Notes: generated by a model from the letters alone, not told the origin. Counted from the stretch's first letter, positions 22,924 to 34,512 are shown. The stretch: DNA of 64,000 nt from Diplodia intermedia (GCA_021495925.1 JAKEKT010000079.1:106891-170890), one strand, 5' to 3'. Program-made: numbers and translations.

Positions 22924-23295
22924 TTAATCAACCGCCTGCGCACACTCCATGAGCTGGTCGGTCATATTGGGGTACCAGACCAATTTGAGGTGGTGCAGGT
23001 TCCCACGGCTTCGGCGCAGGCATTATTTCATGTCGAGGGCGCCGGAGCCGCCTGTCTGCCAGACATGCCGCCGCGCGCATTTCTCGCAAATGAAGCGCAG
23101 CTGCTCGGTGCAAGGCGGCGCTTTGCTGCCCGCCCGCCCCGCGCGCCTGCCTGCCTGCTGTTTGGCGTCGCAGAGGCGGCTGGGGCTGGCTGGCGGCGGC
23201 GGAGCTCCTATGCAGCGCGGCGGCCAGAAACTGTCGCAGAGCAAGCAAGCTGCGGGCGCGGAGCGGGCAATCAACGTCAGGCGAGGCCATCGCAT
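22924..23295 (-). pseudogene. Probable broken cysteine-containing gene with in-frame TAA
   Basis: One minus-strand frame runs from an ATG at 23295 to a TAA at 22924, interrupted only by a TAA at 23023-23025. Before the break it reads LRFICEKCARRHVWQTGGSG, with a CxxC pair; after it, HLKLVWYPNMTDQLMECAQA, then the final stop. Both sides look protein-like and share a frame, so the simplest view is one gene with one nonsense change. I do not recognise the family. No GT...AG pair close to the stop removes it cleanly. Alternatives: a real shorter protein ending at 23023, a sequencing error, or chance. The N-terminal half is Ala/Pro/Arg-rich and may be spurious, with the real 5' exons missed. Confidence 0.35.
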
Positions 23296-23641
23296 TTAAA
23301 CAAGTACACGGGGACGCCGCGGAATACGCGCGAGCACTGCCCCTGACGCGCCATGTCCTCGCTCCAAACGAGCGCCACTTCTATATGGGCGACGCTATCC
23401 GCCACGGCAGCGATGAGCCGGACCACGCGACTCGTCCGTCAGCCAGCGCCATCCGACTTTATGCGCCTGCCCGCTGGACTCCCCCAGAGCCGTTCTTCTT
23501 CCTTTCCCTGCGCTCTCAGCATGCACGCGCTGGCACGCCTTGCCCCTGGGTTTAGCGTGACCTGACGTCTGTTTACCAATCTCGAGGATCGCATCCGTCC
23601 CTCCTCCGCGCCTCCTCCGAACAGCCCAACCACCACCCAGC
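23296..23641 (+). promoter_or_regulatory. Promoter and leader of the ArfGAP gene, with possible upstream ORF
   Basis: The 346 bases before the ArfGAP start turn C- and T-rich towards the ATG, as in a fungal leader. An ATG at 23353 opens a 70-codon frame that ends at 23565, before the main start. If the transcript begins upstream of 23353 this would be a translated upstream ORF; the transcription start is not known. Confidence 0.35.
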
Positions 23642-25881
23642 ATGTCCTCAGCCCTGAACAAGCGCCAGCAGGCGCGCAACGAGCGCGCGCTCCAGGACCT
23701 GATCAAATCTACCACAGGCAATGACAGGTGTGCTGACTGCGGAGCTCGGAACCCAGGTGTGTGCCGCGCCCGCCCACTGCCCTGTCGCCGTGTGCGCCCA
23801 ATGCTAACTGCTCTTCACAGGATGGGCAAGCTGGAGCGTGAGTGCCAACCTGTGCGATCATATCCGTTCCGCCGCGTGTCTCATTCGTGGCGGGATCAAC
23901 CTCAGGCCGGCTGCTAACATCGTGCCGTGATGACAGTTGGGCATCTTTCTCTGCATGCGCTGCGCAACGCTGCATCGCAAGCTTGGGACGCACATTTCCA
24001 AAGTCAAGTCGTTGAGCATGGACAGCTGGAGCAATGATCAGGTCGATGTGCGTTCCCTTTCTCCCCCATCCACCCGTGGCAGATAATAATCCTCGGTAGA
24101 ACATGAGGCGCGTGGGAAATGTGGCCTCCAACCGGATATACAACCCAAACAACGTAAAGCCGAATATACCAATTGATGTAGACGAAGTTGAGGGTGCGCT
24201 GGAGCGTTTCATCCGACAAAAGTATGAGCACAAGGCTTTCTCAGGAGAATCTCGTCCGGGAACCAGGCACAACACAGGCAGTACAAGCTCTGCGGAGGAC
24301 CGGCCTCCGCCACTGCCCCCTAAGCCGGGTAAGCGCTTTGGGTTCGGTCTTCGAGCTTCGTCCGCTACCTTCCCAGCGTCGAAGCCTGACTCGAACAGCC
24401 CTCCATCGTCGCCGGGCGTGGGCATCGGCCTCAGTGGATTTGGAGACTCTTCGCCACCCAGGGTAAACAAAGCGTCAAGAGTGTTTGGGCACAACGTGCG
24501 GAGTGCATCTGCCGATAGCTTTGAGACAAAGCTCCAGACATTGAAGGATATGGGCTTTCCGGACGAGAAGCGCAACGTGACAGTGCTCAAGGGGCTCAAC
24601 GGGAACTTGGAGAAATCCGTGGAAACTCTGATTAGGTTGGGAGAGGGCGGTAGGAGTATTTCAGGAGCACACACACCTGTTTCCGCCCATAGCGAAAGTG
24701 CCAACGGACTCTCCATAGGCCGGACCAGACCTTCTGCACCTCCTCCAACCGCTCCAGCTGGAATCCAGTCAACGAACCCTTTCGACCGGTTGGACGCTTC
24801 TCAGCAGACGATTCAGCAGCAATTTCATGCTCTGCAGACCCAGCCAACCGGCGCGTCATTCAATCCCTTTCTCCCTTCATCTCAACCGCCCCAAGCTCCT
24901 GCAACGGCACACCCGGCTTTGGACCAATCTTTCCAGAATCTCCAGCTTTCTCAATCACAGCAGCCGCAGCAGCTCTTTCCAAACCACACGGGAGGTCATG
25001 GCACACAAAGTCAGCAACAAGGATACAATCCATTCCTGCAAACGTTTACTCCTCCGCCAGTGCCACAAATACCACCTCAATTTACCGGTGCCCAACAGGG
25101 CCAGCCATCTTACGGTCAACAAGGAGGATTTCAATCCTCCCAAGGAGGCAATCCATTCTTGAAGACCTCCCGTTCTCAGATTTTCACTAGCAGTAATCCC
25201 TTTAATTCCCAGGTATCATCTCCGTCGGCCTTCGCTCAGCCATTACAGCAACAGCAGCAACAGCAGCATCAGCAACAGCATCAGCAGCAGCAACAGCAAC
25301 AGCATCAGCAACAACAGCATCAGCAACAACATCAGCCGCAATGGCAGGCTGCCACCAACGTACCCGGGCCGTTCCATCCGCAGTCGGCGCAACAAACAGC
25401 GCAGTTTGGATTTGGACAGCAACAAAGCCCTAGCGCGGGATATCAGCAGCCGCAGGACCAATTCCAGGCACAAAACGTATACCCACAATTCCACCAACAG
25501 CCAACCCATCTCGCCAACCCGTATCAACCGCAACCACAGCTTCCAGTCCGTCAGGACAAAAGCTCGATATTAGCTCTGTACGGCCAACCTCAGCTGGCTC
25601 CTGCGCCACTTTCTGGAACCACAACGCTTGGTACTACTGAGGGCGCGCCAGTTAACGGACAAGGCGCGAACATGCCAGGCGCATCGAACACAGCCGGAGA
25701 CATGGCAGGCCAGACTGGCAGCACAAATCCGTTCTCGAACATACCAAGCCAGCCAGCCGTAGGCGCTAATGGAGGGGGAACACGCCATGTCAGCCAGGAG
25801 AGTGTTGATTTCTCTGGGATGATGGGGGGGAGGCAAAGCCCAGACGCATTTGCAGGGTTAAGCGCGCGTTTTGGTCGGTAA
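23642..25881 (+). CDS. GTS1: ArfGAP and UBA domain protein, GTS1-like
   Basis: Predicted GTPase-activating protein for Arf GTPases in Golgi/endosome traffic. Four exons: 23642-23756, 23821-23837 (17 nt), 23937-24047 and 24100-25881, about 674 residues. The ArfGAP zinc finger is CADC-x16-CMRC, formed across the tiny exon that encodes WASWS, and is followed by HRKLGTHISKVKS with the catalytic Arg. NMRRVGN and the IPIDVDEVE region continue the domain to about residue 125. A UBA domain (about 224-268; LQTLKDMGFPDEKRNVTVL) follows, then a long Gln/Pro/Asn-rich disordered tail with a poly-Gln/His run (about 463-495) and repeated NPF and NPFL motifs that could bind EH-domain endocytic proteins. This order matches yeast Gts1. 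Orthology to Gts1 rather than another ArfGAP is likely but not tested. Confidence 0.85.
25243..25340 (+). repeat. CAG/CAA/CAT repeat encoding poly-Gln/His
   Basis: An imperfect CAG/CAA repeat interrupted by CAT codons inside the ArfGAP coding sequence, encoding a Gln-rich run with regularly placed His. It lies in the disordered tail. Mixed codons should slow its expansion, but length variation between strains is likely. Confidence 0.9.
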
Positions 25882-26640
25882 ACACGGTGGCCAAGGCAAT
25901 GCTAGACCAGCTCCACGATAATCACGCTCCGGGCTCTTTCTTTATCTCGGCGGCTGAGCTTGCATCAATGTAGGATGTAGTACATCTGGAATCCTGCTAC
26001 GAGTTGGATGTCGGCAAGGGGTCAGGCAGTTGCACCGCGGATTGGTGGGGCGGCGGATAGGTATAGGATACGGGTCTGTAGAATTGGATGCAGCTTTGAG
26101 TGCAAAGGTCTGCACAGGCAATAACTGTACAATTGAATGGAGGTAATAATGGATGGAGCAAGCGAGGTGCGATGATGCAGAGCCGCTCGTTCATTTTCGC
26201 ACGGGCAGCAAGGAAGGAGGAGCGCAAGCAGGAACCCATGGCCGCCGAGCCGAGCCGTTGCCCATGGTTGGCGCTTCGCGTGGTGGCTCGAGGGTTGGCC
26301 GTAGCGGCGGCCAGCAAATCAGAGTGGGAAGCAGCATTGGGCCACTTCCCCGCGCGCTTAGAGGCCAGGCCTGTGACGTCTGGGCGCAGGTGCATCACAG
26401 GCTTTGGGCAGCTCCATTGGGCGCGTAGACTCGATATCACGCGCCTGGATTGCCAAAATACACGCTGTGTCCAGGCTGACGGCTGCGCACCTTCTCTCAT
26501 CGTTGCCACGCGCTGCCTCGCGATACCCTTTGCGCCTGCCGCAGCTGTCCAGACACCCCTCCCCGCCCAGCCCTCCCGCCCTGTACAGCCCATCGTCACC
26601 GTCGCGCCTCTCTTCGCCAGCCTTTCTGCACACCACGGCC
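25882..26640. other. Intergenic region and phosphatase leader
   Basis: About 760 bases between two plus-strand genes. The left part is the ArfGAP 3' flank. From about 26490 the plus strand is dominated by C and T, consistent with the leader of the downstream gene. The downstream frame stays open back to 26404, but that extension is not protein-like. Confidence 0.5.
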
Positions 26641-29600
26641 ATGGACGGCTCGCGGCGCCACGGCCGCCCAGAGGAGGAGCTCTTCTTGGGCCCTTCGAGC
26701 AATGGCTCCCAGACGCCTACCGTCGGCCCGCTGCGCATCAACAAGCGCGACAACGCTGCCTCGCCTCCGCCACGCGCAGGCTCCGCGGGCAGCCTGAACG
26801 AAGCCCTCGCACGCCCGCCACCAGTGCCCAACTTTCCTGCTCCAACATCCACGCCCCCCACCGGTCCGCTGCCGTACCCCGACGACGACCCGCGCCCGCA
26901 GCCGGGTGCTGGCCGCCGCGTCTACACGCCGCTCTCGGAGCGCGAGAGAGCGTCCAGGAACAACACGCCTGAGCAAGACGGGTACAGGCACCCGTCTGGT
27001 GGCTCCCCCCGCGCGCGGTTCGACGCAAGTGACCCTCACAGGCCCACCGTCTCGGGCTATGCCTACGCGCCATACGGTGCCGAAGAAGGCCGTACAGGGT
27101 CTTCTCAGGGCAGGCCCGCCGATAAGCGACAAGGCACGCCGAAGCCACTCCCCGCCTCTCCAGGCCCGGAGACTCCAGATAAGGAGGGTCTGTTCCAGAA
27201 GCCCCCCCAGCGCACTGGATCACAGCCTGGAGAGATAGGGGCGAATCCCTATCCAGAGTACCACCAGCAATACTGGCCACCTCCGCCGGCAGTGTCCTCG
27301 CCGCCCCAAAACCAAGCTCTCAGAATACCCAATCCCGCAGGTGTGAACCGTCTCAGCTCCACTGCATCCACATCTACGACAAGAGCGCAACGAGGCTCTC
27401 CGCCCCCGCCGGAAACACCCGCCATCGACCATCCACTAGGCGGAGGAATAGAGGCACGTTATGCAGCAGCTGGGATTGCCGGACCTTCGACGCTCAGCAG
27501 TGTACAGGGTCAAAATGCTGCAGCCAACCAACGCCTCCAGCAGTACGGCGGACAGCCGCCGCAGGCAAGCCCTCAACCTCAGCAGACCCAACAGTCGACC
27601 CAGCGACCATGGACTCCAACGGAACAGCCCGGCTCACAACCTCACGGCCCTCCAACAGTATATCAAGGCCTTTCTGAAGTGAGGCCGCCGGTTTCTTCCA
27701 CACCTCCAGCTGGGCAACTTCCCGTAGCGTCCCCCGCACTTCCATCTGCTGCGCAAATTCCAGCCCAGCAGGTTACTGTACCTGGAGCAGTCGCCACGAA
27801 CGTTGGTCTCCGACCTGGCGAGCAAACACTAGAGTCGGATTTTCAGCGAGTGAACGTCAGCGAGGAGCCCCCACCAGCATACTCGAGTGTGCAGCCCCAG
27901 ACACCTCAAGGCTATCCGAATGAAAAACGGACTACTCCTGCGAATCAGCAAACTCCTACGCAGGCAAGTGCTGGAGGAATGGCCGCTGATCTAAACTTGC
28001 AAGGACATCCCGCCTTCGCGAACCAGCAAGGCCTCCAGCCAGGAGCCGGAGCTCAGCCGACCTCACAGCCACCCGTCCAAATGCAGCCGCAACCAGTACA
28101 GCATGCTGGGCCGAGCAACCTGGCACCCCTCCAGATCCATCCCTATCAACAGAACACGTCGCCCGGCCCCGGCCCAGGCCCAGCGTCTCCTCCGCCTCTT
28201 CCAGAAGGATGGATTGCACACCTGGATCCTAGCTCTGGCCATTACTACTACATCCACCTCCCGACTCAATCAACCCAATGGGAGTTTCCCAAGGGTCCAA
28301 CTCCCCTCAATCTCAATGAGCCTCTATCTCCCACAGGGACTTTCGTGAACCCTCTCACCTCACCCGGTTTGGGTTCTTTCTCCGGAAAACCGATGGCGTC
28401 GCCTGGGTTCCCGCCACAACAGACAACATTCCATGAGAGCATGCCTGGCATGGCAGGTCTGGCGAGCCCCACAGCTGCTGGCTTCACCGGTCCACCTCCA
28501 CAAGCCGGAGTCGACATGTACAAGATCCAACCCACAAACGGTGTCTATTTTGGGCCATATCTGCGCTACACCAACATGGACCTCGAGAGAGGTATCTGGC
28601 TTGGTTCCATCCTATTGGTCACAGATGCACCTCAACCTCCTACTATACATATCCATCAAAGTGTGGATCTCTCTCCCAATCCGCGGCAATTGAAGCCCAA
28701 TCCCATCTACAGCCACCAAAGATGGGTTTTCTACAGGTATGATATAGATCTTAAGATGGAGGAAGACCATGCTGCCAAGTGGACATACGCGGTTACTTCT
28801 CATTTGGGATGCACACGCTATGAATTCCTCGTTGCAGGTCGTCATGAGACGAGCTGGCGTTTTATCGCACATTCGGGCAACGATTTTGCACTAAACGTTG
28901 GCGCCAACGAGCGTCAGAAGCTGGGTGGTGTAGGCTACATGTGGAAAGATATCTTGCAGAAGCACATTGAGTGTGGCGGCTTTCATGTCCAGCTCGGCTT
29001 GGGCGACCAGATCTATGCGGATCGTATCTGGAAGGAAATTCCTCTGCTGAAGCAGTGGACGTCTATGAGTGGGAAGGAGAACCGCAAGAATTCGCAATGG
29101 ACAGCGAAGCACGAGGAAGACGTGACCCACTCCTACTTCCACTACTATACGAGCCATTTCGATCAGCCACATCTTCGCGAAGCATTTGCGCAGATCCCGC
29201 ACATCCTTGCTCTTGATGATCATGACATGTAAGTTGGCAACTACTGCTTGCCGCCTCGGATCAGATTTGCTAAGAATAAAACACAACAGCTTCGATGGCT
29301 GGGGGTCTTATCCCGAGTACATGCAGTTCTCCAACATGTTCAAGAACATTGGGCGGATTGGGATCGAGATGTACCTCCTCTTCCAGCATCACACGACCTT
29401 GGAGATCCTTCGCAACGTTACCAACGACCAGGATCTTTTCACAATCACTGGAACAGGCTGGCACTTCGTGAAGTATTTGGGCCCATCAGTCGTAGTTGTC
29501 GGCCCAGATACCCGATCTGAGAGAAACCCGCATCAGGTCATGGCTGGCCCGACGTATCAAGGCCTTTTCCCCAAAGTAGCACTGTTGCCTCCAAGTGTTC

Positions 29601-30491
29601 AACATTGCATCTGGATGATTCCTGTGCCCCTGGTCTACCCACGACTGGAATCTGTCGAGCATCTGGCCAGCACCATGGCCACTGGCAAGAAGGCCGTTAC
29701 CGGCACTTTTAACATGCTTGGCAAGGTTACGAGCTCTGTCGCTGGCGTCGTTGGCGCCAAGGGAGTTGTTGGCGACGGCTTCAACTCGGTCAAGAAAGCC
29801 GTGGGCAAGTCTGGCTTGATGAGTGGTATTTTAAGTCCTTTTGGAGAGATCGATGTGCTGGATGAGCTCAGGGATCAATGGACCCACGAGTCTAAGGTGG
29901 GTATAACGTCGTCGGCTCTTGTGGTCATATGCTAATAGGCTCTCCCCCCAGGATCTCGAGCGGACCTACTTGATTCGCACGCTTCAAGGCATTTCTCACA
30001 ACAAGTCTCTTCGCATGTCATTCCTATCTGGGGATGTCAGCTGTTGCGGCGCAGGTCTCGTACACGATCCGTCTCGCCTTCAAGATCACAAGACGATGTA
30101 TCAGATCATTTCCTCCAGCGTGGTCAACAGCCCACCTTCTTCCTACGTTTTGCGAATGCTCCACAACAACAAACCTCTCTGGGTCCCTGCCAACGGACAC
30201 CGATCGACACATAGTCCCTCTGACACTAAGGAGGAGATGATGGAGATATTCACGCAGGACGTGAACGGCCAGCCCCGAGAGATGAAGCGATTGATGGGTC
30301 GTCGAAATTACGTAGCGTGTGTCATTTACGATCCGGAGATTGTTAATGGCACGTTCGGCCAGGCGGTCCCGGGCCAGGGCGGAGGTAAGCTGAGTATTGC
30401 GGTAGATTTCATGGTCCAGAATGAGAACCTGTACGGAGCGCCCATGAAGTACGGACCGGTGATCATTCCAAGTCTGGAGTACGGCAGGTAA
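26641..30491 (+). CDS. WW-domain and PhoD-like metallophosphatase protein
   Basis: Fungal PhoD-type phosphatase-like protein; substrate unknown. Exons 26641-29228, 29290-29896 and 29952-30491 give about 1244 residues. The first ~510 residues are Pro/Gln/Ser-rich and disordered. A WW domain follows at about 518-553 (LPEGWIAHLDPSSGHYYYIH, ending in QWEFPKGP), expected to bind Pro-rich ligands. The PhoD-like domain (about 620-1230) has GLGDQIYADRIW with the metal-binding Asp near residue 789, LALDDHDIFDGWGS spanning intron 1 (AT|C junction), GTGWHFVKYLGPSVVVVGPD, and SGDVSCCGAG where most PhoD enzymes have GDVH. A second spliced junction, ESK|DLERTY, is clean. MDGSRRHGR at 26641 is chosen as start since the upstream extension looks non-coding. 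No signal peptide, so cytosolic or peripheral. Confidence 0.9.
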
Positions 30492-31158
30492 AAGACGGGA
30501 TCTCGACCTCTGCTAGATTACGGTTCAAGGCTGGAGGACAGGTCATGCAGGTTAATGACGAGACGATCCGGCGATACCACCTCTTTTTTCCTTTTTCTTT
30601 CCTTTTATTTCTGTAGCCCTTTCCCTTGCCGTTCTTCCCACATTAGCGTGCATTCGATTGGTATACATTACCAGACGGGGTGGCGAGCGTGTATCGTAGA
30701 TGGCGCGCGGACAAACATGAAGGGAGAGAAACAGTTGGCATAATGGTGTTCCAGCCGCCCGTAGGCAGCATGCTTACTAGATAGGACTTATGAAAGCCAT
30801 GATCCTGGTGTGACTCCGATTTTCCCGCGTCCGAGACGAGCCCACAAGCCCCTGAACCTGAGGGCAGCCCCCGCCCCCTTGTGGGCGGAATGCCCTTCTT
30901 TGACGTGGTCGGCGGAGACATCGGCGGGGCACGTGGCGCGCGCTCCGGTAATCCCAGCGAACTCGGCGCCCGCGGGGATATTGGTAGACATCACACCCCA
31001 TCGCCCTCTCGTCTCCCTCTGAGATGCAGGTCGGACCGGCCTCTACGGTGCCGAGTATCCCCACGACAATCCATTATTTGCGTTCGACCTGAAGGCTTTT
31101 TGCGACACCAGTCGAGAAAAGCTCTTGCACGTCCCGGCCTCTTTCCTTGCTGTTCGCC
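30492..31158. other. Intergenic, no confident gene
   Basis: About 670 bases between the phosphatase stop and the next plus-strand start. A T-rich run at 30580-30640 may be in the phosphatase 3' UTR. A 68-codon minus-strand frame (30788-30994, starting MMSTNIPAGAEFAG) exists but matches nothing I know and is not called. Confidence 0.45.
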
Positions 31159-32142
31159 ATGGCAACGCCCAGCGCATCCGCGTCGTCGAGAACCCCGCGC
31201 CTGCTGCGCTCGAGCATCTGGCAGAGCTCAATACCGCAAAGCAAATCCAGAAAGCCTCAGATGTCTCCGAAGCTCGTCTCGCAATACCGCAAATACGCCT
31301 CTGCCGCCTGCGCTGGCCGCCAGCACTACGGATATGGGGAACGCACGCCACCTCTGACTTCCGTCACGCTGAAGCAAGCAAGAGAGTGCCGGGAAGGCCT
31401 CCCCACAGCAGCGCGGCGTGCATTTTCGGCGACAGCTGCTCGGCCCAAAGACCACCACTTCGACACGCTCAAATTCGTGCAAAGGCTGAAGGACGAAGGC
31501 TTGACGGAGGAACAGGCGGTGGCCATGATGAAAGTCCTGAGCGATGTGATTGAAGAGAGGTGCGTCGATGGCAAACTCATTCGAGCGCTGCCGACTTCCT
31601 GCCTCCGTGTCCGTCCCGCTGACAAACGGCACACATAGCATACAAAATCTCACACGGACAATGGTGCTCCGCGAGGATCAGGAGCGGGCCACATACACGC
31701 AGAAAGTCGACTTTGCAAAGTTGCGATCCGAACTGTTGACGGCCGACTCGACCGAAATGTCCCTGACACGCGCGTCGCACGAACGTCTTACCAACGAGAT
31801 TGCCAAGCTGAACAGCAGGTTGCGGGACGAGATACAACGCACGCAGGCCAGTGTCCGATTGGACCTAAACCTCGAGAAAGGTCGCATTAGGGAGGAGGCC
31901 AATGTACAGGAACTCAAGCTCAAAGAAACCGAGACGAGGATAGAGCAGGAGACGGCAGTGCTTAGGGAGAAGCTCGAAGCCGTCAAATTCACGACTTTGC
32001 AGTGGTTGATGTGAGTCTTGCACGTGGCACGCAATTGCGTAGGCGCGCCTACGCTGTCAGATACCGCGGCTGACACATGGACAGGGGCGTTTGCACGGGT
32101 ACGGCAGCATTGATTCTTGGTGCCTGGAGATTGCTCATGTGA
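31159..32142 (+). CDS. FMP32: Mitochondrial coiled-coil protein, DUF1640 / Fmp32-MCUR1 family
   Basis: Inner-membrane protein of the CCDC90/MCUR1 family; yeast Fmp32 and Put6/Put7-type relatives are linked to cytochrome oxidase assembly and mitochondrial proline handling. Three exons: 31159-31559, 31639-32010 and 32085-32142, about 276 residues. The N-terminus is rich in Arg and Ser with no acidic residues for about 60 positions, a good matrix-targeting signal. The domain begins HFDTLKFVQRLKDEGLTEEQ, typical of DUF1640, runs through AKLRSELLTADSTEMS and a long charged coiled coil (about 160-250), and ends with a single membrane segment (WLMGVCTGTAALILGAWRLL). Junctions AG|C and AT|G keep phase. 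Orthology to one specific yeast paralogue is not established. Confidence 0.9.
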
Positions 32143-33180
32143 GAGCTCTCCAGCGAAGCAGCAAGCCGGTGGATTGCCCCGGAGACGCACGATGCCTGGG
32201 GGAATTTGCTGGTCTGCTTTGAACAGGCGTGCTTCATGGGAATCGACCGCCGCGTGCCAAGTCATGGCAAACACGCACGAGTGTGAAGGGCGGCGTAGAG
32301 GACGACAGTGTGAGGCAAGAGAGCGCGCACGAAGGCGGAGGCTGGGAGGGGTGCAGAGGCCAGCGCTTCGGACCGCGTCAGGCAATTTCTTCTAGAAACG
32401 CTATATTGAAGATCTCCCGCACACCGAGGCGGTGGGATGCCAGCCAGGAGGGCGGCTGGAGGCACGGCGAACACATGTAGCGTAGAGCGGCACGCGATGC
32501 CGCAGGGCGGGAATAGAAGACGGGGCGCCACGGGTGCCGGCGCCAGCCTCAGCGCTTGCAAGTCACTCAGGGTCATGCCGGACCGCCATGGCAGCGCCGG
32601 ATCGCTGGCAGGCAGATCTCGCGGACGCTGCTAGAGCACGGCCGAGAGTGCTGCCGGGGCTGCCAGGAGAAGGGCGCGAGGCGAGCAAAACAATGGGCGC
32701 GACTGTGTCTCCTGGGGATCGTCGCGCGACACAGCCAGGAGCCAAATCACGGGGCCTGGCCCTGGGCGAGCACGGCAGGCGCTGATTGGCGGTCCGCGGC
32801 GCTCTGCATGCGAAAAAAAAAAAAAAGGCAGGCGGGCCAGCGCGGCAGCGGCTGCCTGGCGGAGCGGCTGCGCGGCGGCGGGAGATTTTTTCTGGCCGTC
32901 GCATGTGCAGGTGGGCGCGTGGAGTGGGTGCGTGTGCCAGCGCTGGCTCTGGGCGCGCCAGATCTTGCTGGGCCGGGCGTGGGCAGTAGCCTCCTGCGCA
33001 GAGGCGCTCGCTGCTGCGCGGGGCATTTGGAAAACGCTTGGCAAGCACTTAATCCACCGGCCCTCGTCCCGTCACTCTCTCCCCAACACCATATCGCAAA
33101 CCTACACAACCCTTCCTCCCTCCTCCATCCAACCTCCAGCGTCTCCCACTGCCCGCACCACACGCCCGTCCACCGTCGAA
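32143..33180. promoter_or_regulatory. Intergenic region and 14-3-3 promoter
   Basis: About 1.04 kb between two plus-strand genes. A 14-base A tract lies at 32813-32826. From about 33055 to the 14-3-3 start the plus strand is nearly all C, T and A, like a fungal 5' leader. Frames here are open by composition only. Confidence 0.5.
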
Positions 33181-34512
33181 ATGGCCAACGAAGTAAGTCT
33201 GCCCCGGGCCCGCTCTCGCCGCCCCCCTAATCGCGAGACCGCCGCCCGCCCCCTCTGCTGCCGTCACCTTGGCTGCCGTGAGAAGAGCCTGTGCTGACCC
33301 GCCGCCTCCGTCCAGCGTGAGAGGTACGCCGCTGCCGCGCCCGCTGGCCGCAAAGGCTTCATTCTGACCCCGCTGCAGCAAAACTTTCCTCGCCCGCCTG
33401 TGCGAGCAGGCTGAGCGCTACGATGGTACGTCACGCCCTCCCCTCCTGGCCTGCCGCTGGTCGCTGACGCTGCTGCCTCACAGAGATGGTCACGTACATG
33501 AAGGTCAGTCCCCATGAACATTGAAAGTGAACGAGCTGAGCGCTGACGCGGACAACAGGAAGTTGCAAAGGTACGCCCGTTCTCGCCGCGCTGGCAAGGT
33601 CATTGAGGGAAACACGTGGTTAACGCAGCAGCTGTCGCAGCTCGGCGGTGAGCTCACCGTGGATGAGCGCAACCTTCTGTCCGTCGCCTACAAGAACGTC
33701 GTCGGTACCCGTCGTGCGTCGTGGCGCATAATTTCGTCGATCGAGCAGAAGGAGGAGTCGAAGGGCTCCGACAAGCACGTCGGCACCATCCGCGACTACC
33801 GCCAGAAGATTGAGACCGAGCTCGAGAAGGTCTGCCAGGACGTGCTCGACGTGCTTGACGACTCCCTGATCCCCAAGGCCGAGTCCGGCGAGTCCAAGGT
33901 CTTCTACCACAAGATGTACGTCAACCGCCGCGCCCGGGCGCGCGTCTGCGCGCCGCTGCAGCCCGGCCGCCCGGCCGCCATCCAGGCTGTTTACTGATTC
34001 GTTCTGGCTCAACAGGAAGGGTGACTACCACCGCTACCTCGCCGAGTTCGCTTCGGGCGAGAAGCGCAAGGTCGCCGCCACGGCTGCGCACGAGGCGTAC
34101 AAGGTTCGTCCGCCATGTGCCGTCGCCATTGAAACGAGCCACAGCTGATTAAGAATTGTAGACGGCCACGGACGTTGCCCAGACCGAGCTCACGCCCACG
34201 CACCCCATTCGCCTTGGTCTTGCGCTCAACTTCTCCGTCTTCTACTACGAGATCCTCAACTCGCCCGACCGTGCGTGCCACCTGGCCAAGCAGGCCTTCG
34301 ATGATGCCATTGCCGAGCTCGACTCGTTGTCCGAGGAGTCCTACCGCGACAGCACCCTCATCATGCAGCTCCTCCGCGACAACCTCACCCTCTGGACCTC
34401 GTCGGACGGCAACGAGCCCGAGCCTGCGTCCGAGGCGCCCAAGGCCGAGGACAAGCCGGCTGAGGAGGCGCCCAAGGCTGAGACAGCCGAGGAGACTGCT
34501 CCTGCGTCCTAA
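33181..34512 (+). CDS. BMH1: 14-3-3 protein
   Basis: Dimeric adaptor that binds phosphoserine/threonine peptides and acts in signalling, cell cycle and metabolism. Eight exons: 33181-33192, 33316-33323, 33379-33425, 33484-33503, 33560-33571, 33641-33915, 34016-34103 and 34162-34512. They join into about 270 residues starting MANERESKTFLARLCEQAER and continuing YDEMVTYMKEVAKLGGELTV. Phosphopeptide-pocket segments are visible: SVAYKNVVGTRRASWRIIS (Lys, Arg), KVFYHKMKGDYHRYLAEFA (Arg, Tyr) and LGLALNFSVFYYEI. The C-terminus is a variable acidic tail. Each junction keeps phase (AG|C, G|AG, AT|G). Four early exons of 8-20 nt were needed to recover the family sequence; they are inferred but mutually consistent. 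Confidence 0.95.

Noticed and set aside
26404..26640. N-terminal extension of the phosphatase frame
   Set aside because: The frame is open upstream but the sequence is C/T-rich leader DNA; the ATG at 26641 starts a family-like N-terminus.
30788..30994. 68-codon minus-strand frame between the phosphatase and the Fmp32-like gene
   Set aside because: Starts with ATG and is compositionally acceptable, but there is no family resemblance, no splice partner and no promoter evidence.
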